From CAZIVP01 sp964542915 (GTDB lineage Bacteria; Calditrichota; Calditrichia; Calditrichales; Calditrichaceae): a stretch of DNA of 64,000 nt. Below are positions 61,760-64,000 of the stretch, in pieces. The translations under genes were made by a program, and so were the position numbers. Every line of letters begins with the position of its first letter. Position 1 is the stretch's first letter. The notes beneath the pieces are model-generated. The model made no database searches. It saw nothing but the letters and a program-made list of their open reading frames with translations, and was not told where the DNA came from. Where the stretch lies: NCBI GenBank assembly GCA_964542915.1, contig CAZIVP010000014.1:1-64000 (forward strand), given 5' to 3'.

Positions 61760-64000
61760 TCAAACGACGCTTCCGTGGCATTTTTTATATTTTTTACCAC
61801 TGCCGCATGGACAGGGATCGTTGGGACCCACTTTTTTCTCCTGGCGCTTGAATGGCTGTTTTTTGTTGGATCGTTCTCTGGACGCTTTCTGGATATCAGA
61901 TTCCTCGCCAACCGGTTCGGCCTGCTGCTGCAATCCCATATTGGTCGTCGATTCATGCACGAGACGCATGCGTTGCGGTTGCATCTGACGGTTGCGGGCT
62001 TCCGCGCGGTTGACGGCTTCTTCCTGAATTTGGAATTTCCACAGCCAGTTCAAGCTTTCGGCGTTAATTTCGCTGATCAGAGCCTCAAATAAACGGAATG
62101 CTTCCCGCTTGTATTCGATCAGGGGATCTTTTTGACCGTACGCACGCAAATGGATACCCTCTTTAAGCATATCCATCTCATATAAATGGTCTTTCCATTT
62201 TTCGTCGATCACCCGCAACAGAAAATAGCGCTCCAAAACGGTCATTTTTTCACGGCCTATGCGCTCTTCTTTGGCATCATAAATTTTAGTCGCTTCGCTG
62301 CGGATAAATTCTCTTAAAGATTCAAAATCGTAGCTGCCTAAATTATCGCGCACCGGCTTAAAAGAAACATTCAGTACATTACCGACTTCCGATTCCAGTG
62401 TATCCAAATCCCAGTCTTCCACATGGCCTTTTGGATCGATAACGGTTTCCAGTTTTTCATCGATAAATTCGTCCAGAATGGTCATCACTTCTTTACGCGG
62501 GTCTTCTTCCATCAATGCCACACGCCGGCGGTCGTAAATAATTTCGCGTTGCTGATTCATTACATCGTCATACTCCAATAACCGCTTACGGATGGAAAAA
62601 TTTTGCATTTCCACCTTTTTCTGAGCCTTTTCGATGGAACGCGTAATCATGGGATGAGTGATGACTTCGCCTTCCTGCGCTCCCATGCGATCCATGACAT
62701 TGGCGATGCGCTCGCTGCCGAAAAGCCGCATAAGATCGTCTTCCAGACTAAGGTAGAATCGGCTGCTGCCGGGATCGCCCTGCCGCCCGCTGCGGCCGCG
62801 CAACTGACGATCGATGCGCCGGGATTCATGGCGTTCGGTTCCGATGATATGCAGTCCTCCCGGAATGCCGTTCTCGGGATCGCCCGCTTCTACGACGCCG
62901 GCCCCCAGTTTGATATCCGTTCCGCGACCAGCCATATTCGTGGCTATGGTAACGGCGCCGGGCTCTCCGGCATTCGATACGATTTCGGCTTCCCGCTGAT
63001 GTTGTTTGGCGTTTAAAACGTTATGCGGTACACCGCGTCGTTTTAACATACGGCTGAGGGTTTCCGAAACATCGACGGTGGTGGTACCCACCAGTATGGG
63101 GCGACCCAGATTGCGCATAAGTTCAATTTCGTCGATCACCCCTTTGTATTTTTCCCGTTTGGTGCGATATATTTCATCGTTCCAATCCTTGCGAGCCACC
63201 GGTTTATTGGTGGGTATGACGACTACATCCAGCTTATATATTTCCCAGAACTCGGCCGCTTCGGTCTCCGCCGTACCGGTCATACCCGCGAGCTTATCGT
63301 ACATACGGAAATAATTCTGAAGCGTGATGGTCGCCAGCGTCTGGGTTTCCTTCTCGATTTTTACATTTTCCTTGGCTTCGATGGCCTGGTGCAAACCGTC
63401 GCTGTAGCGCCGGCCGTGCATAATCCGGCCGGTAAATTCATCCACGATCATCACTTTGCCGTCGGACACCACGTATTCCTGATCCCGTTCGTAAAGGGAA
63501 TAAGCCCGTAATAACTGGGAAATATTTTGTAATTGCTCGCTGCGTTGGTTAAATGTGGAGTGCAGCTCTTCCTTTTTGATAATTTTCTGTTCGTAAGTAA
63601 GGGATTCGTCATTATCGATTTTTGCCAATTCATCGCCCAGATCCGGGAGAGTGAACATCTGCGGCTCACTGGGGTTCAGGCTTTCACGCCCGGATTCCGT
63701 CAAATCGATTACGTGGTTCTTTTCATCCACCATATAATAAAGATCGCCGAAGTAGTGTTCATCGGAGGTTTTATTTTGGCCCTTATCGCGCAGATAGTCG
63801 TTTTCCACTTCACGGACAAGTTTTTTGATGGCGCCGTCCTCGAATAATTTGGATAAACGGCGATGTTTGGGAGCGCCTTTTTCGGCCATGAGTAGCTTCA
63901 TGCCCGCTTCACGTTCTTTGCCCTCTTTAAGCAATTCTTCCGCTTCGCGTATAATCTTGTTGACCAACCGGTTTTGCTGAGAAACCAGCCGTTCGACCAA
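61760..64000 (-). CDS. secA: Protein translocase SecA (partial, 3' part)
   Basis: SecA is the ATPase that drives proteins through the SecYEG channel. The visible 746 residues run from inside the preprotein-crosslinking domain to the C-terminus; the start lies beyond the window's right edge. Features include DEFTGRIMHGRRYSDGLHQA, AGMTGTAETEAAEFWEIYKL, IATNMAGRGTDIKLG, and RIDRQLRGRSGRQGDPGSSR (DEAD helicase motifs), the helical scaffold region, and the zinc-binding end CPCGSGKKYKKCHG. The tail before it is charged and variable. The 3' end is complete; it is convergent with the antiporter gene. Confidence 0.97.
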   Translation of the reverse strand: MVERLVSQQNRLVNKIIREAEELLKEGKEREAGMKLLMAEKGAPKHRRLSKLFEDGAIKKLVREVENDYLRDKGQNKTSDEHYFGDLYYMVDEKNHVIDLTESGRESLNPSEPQMFTLPDLGDELAKIDNDESLTYEQKIIKKEELHSTFNQRSEQLQNISQLLRAYSLYERDQEYVVSDGKVMIVDEFTGRIMHGRRYSDGLHQAIEAKENVKIEKETQTLATITLQNYFRMYDKLAGMTGTAETEAAEFWEIYKLDVVVIPTNKPVARKDWNDEIYRTKREKYKGVIDEIELMRNLGRPILVGTTTVDVSETLSRMLKRRGVPHNVLNAKQHQREAEIVSNAGEPGAVTIATNMAGRGTDIKLGAGVVEAGDPENGIPGGLHIIGTERHESRRIDRQLRGRSGRQGDPGSSRFYLSLEDDLMRLFGSERIANVMDRMGAQEGEVITHPMITRSIEKAQKKVEMQNFSIRKRLLEYDDVMNQQREIIYDRRRVALMEEDPRKEVMTILDEFIDEKLETVIDPKGHVEDWDLDTLESEVGNVLNVSFKPVRDNLGSYDFESLREFIRSEATKIYDAKEERIGREKMTVLERYFLLRVIDEKWKDHLYEMDMLKEGIHLRAYGQKDPLIEYKREAFRLFEALISEINAESLNWLWKFQIQEEAVNRAEARNRQMQPQRMRLVHESTTNMGLQQQAEPVGEESDIQKASRERSNKKQPFKRQEKKVGPNDPCPCGSGKKYKKCHGSVV

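Overview
This is a chromosomal window from a bacterium. The T9SS-type C-terminal sorting domain on a large FG-GAP protein, a class I HslVU protease, and compatible-solute genes for both N-epsilon-acetyl-beta-lysine and sucrose fit a salt-adapted member of the Calditrichota or the wider FCB group (Caldithrix-like). This placement is inferred from gene content and style only. No rRNA, tRNA or CRISPR array was found.

Layout. 15-4320 (minus) is the edge of a type I-B CRISPR-Cas locus: a Cas6b-like endoribonuclease, a signal-bearing HIRAN protein, an ORF6N protein, a SWIM zinc-finger protein and a prematurely stopped cas8b/csh1 fragment. 4737-7299 (minus) is a phosphate unit: a Na+/Pi symporter and two separate PhoU proteins. 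7587-14818 holds hisC, a DUF1848 protein, rpoN, hslV-hslU and argF. 14822-19853 is a surface-polysaccharide unit (FemAB/GNAT-like protein, polysaccharide deacetylase, glycosyltransferase, flippase), followed by a convergent methyltransferase, an acyl-CoA synthetase, a lipoprotein amidohydrolase and a TPR protein on the minus strand.

26160-37060 looks like an osmoadaptation island. It contains lysine 2,3-aminomutase (ablA), a single reading frame joining a sodium:solute symporter to the beta-lysine acetyltransferase AblB, an ECF sigma factor with a membrane anti-sigma-like partner, a transposase remnant, and an overlapping operon of fructokinase, bifunctional sucrose-phosphate synthase/phosphatase and sucrose synthase. 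A 1-kb repeat-rich intergenic stretch follows (37061-38115).

38116-42630 (minus) carries a small nuclease and a PDZ protein-histidine kinase-NtrC-type regulator group with a possible sigma-54 promoter; rpoN is in the same window. 42875-64000 holds a GNAT-nitrilase fusion, a DUF134 regulator, a lipid/cofactor group (flavin reductase, cyclopropane synthase, NAD(P)H-hydrate repair), an AP2-domain protein, a sirtuin, inorganic pyrophosphatase, a SUI1-type factor, redox enzymes, a transglutaminase lipoprotein, the T9SS FG-GAP protein, an esterase, a Ca2+/Na+ antiporter and the 3' part of secA, cut by the window edge.

Main points for follow-up: the symporter-AblB fusion with a possible internal start; the Cas6-HIRAN coupling beside a broken cas8b; the PDZ/two-component unit; and several families of dispersed intergenic repeats.
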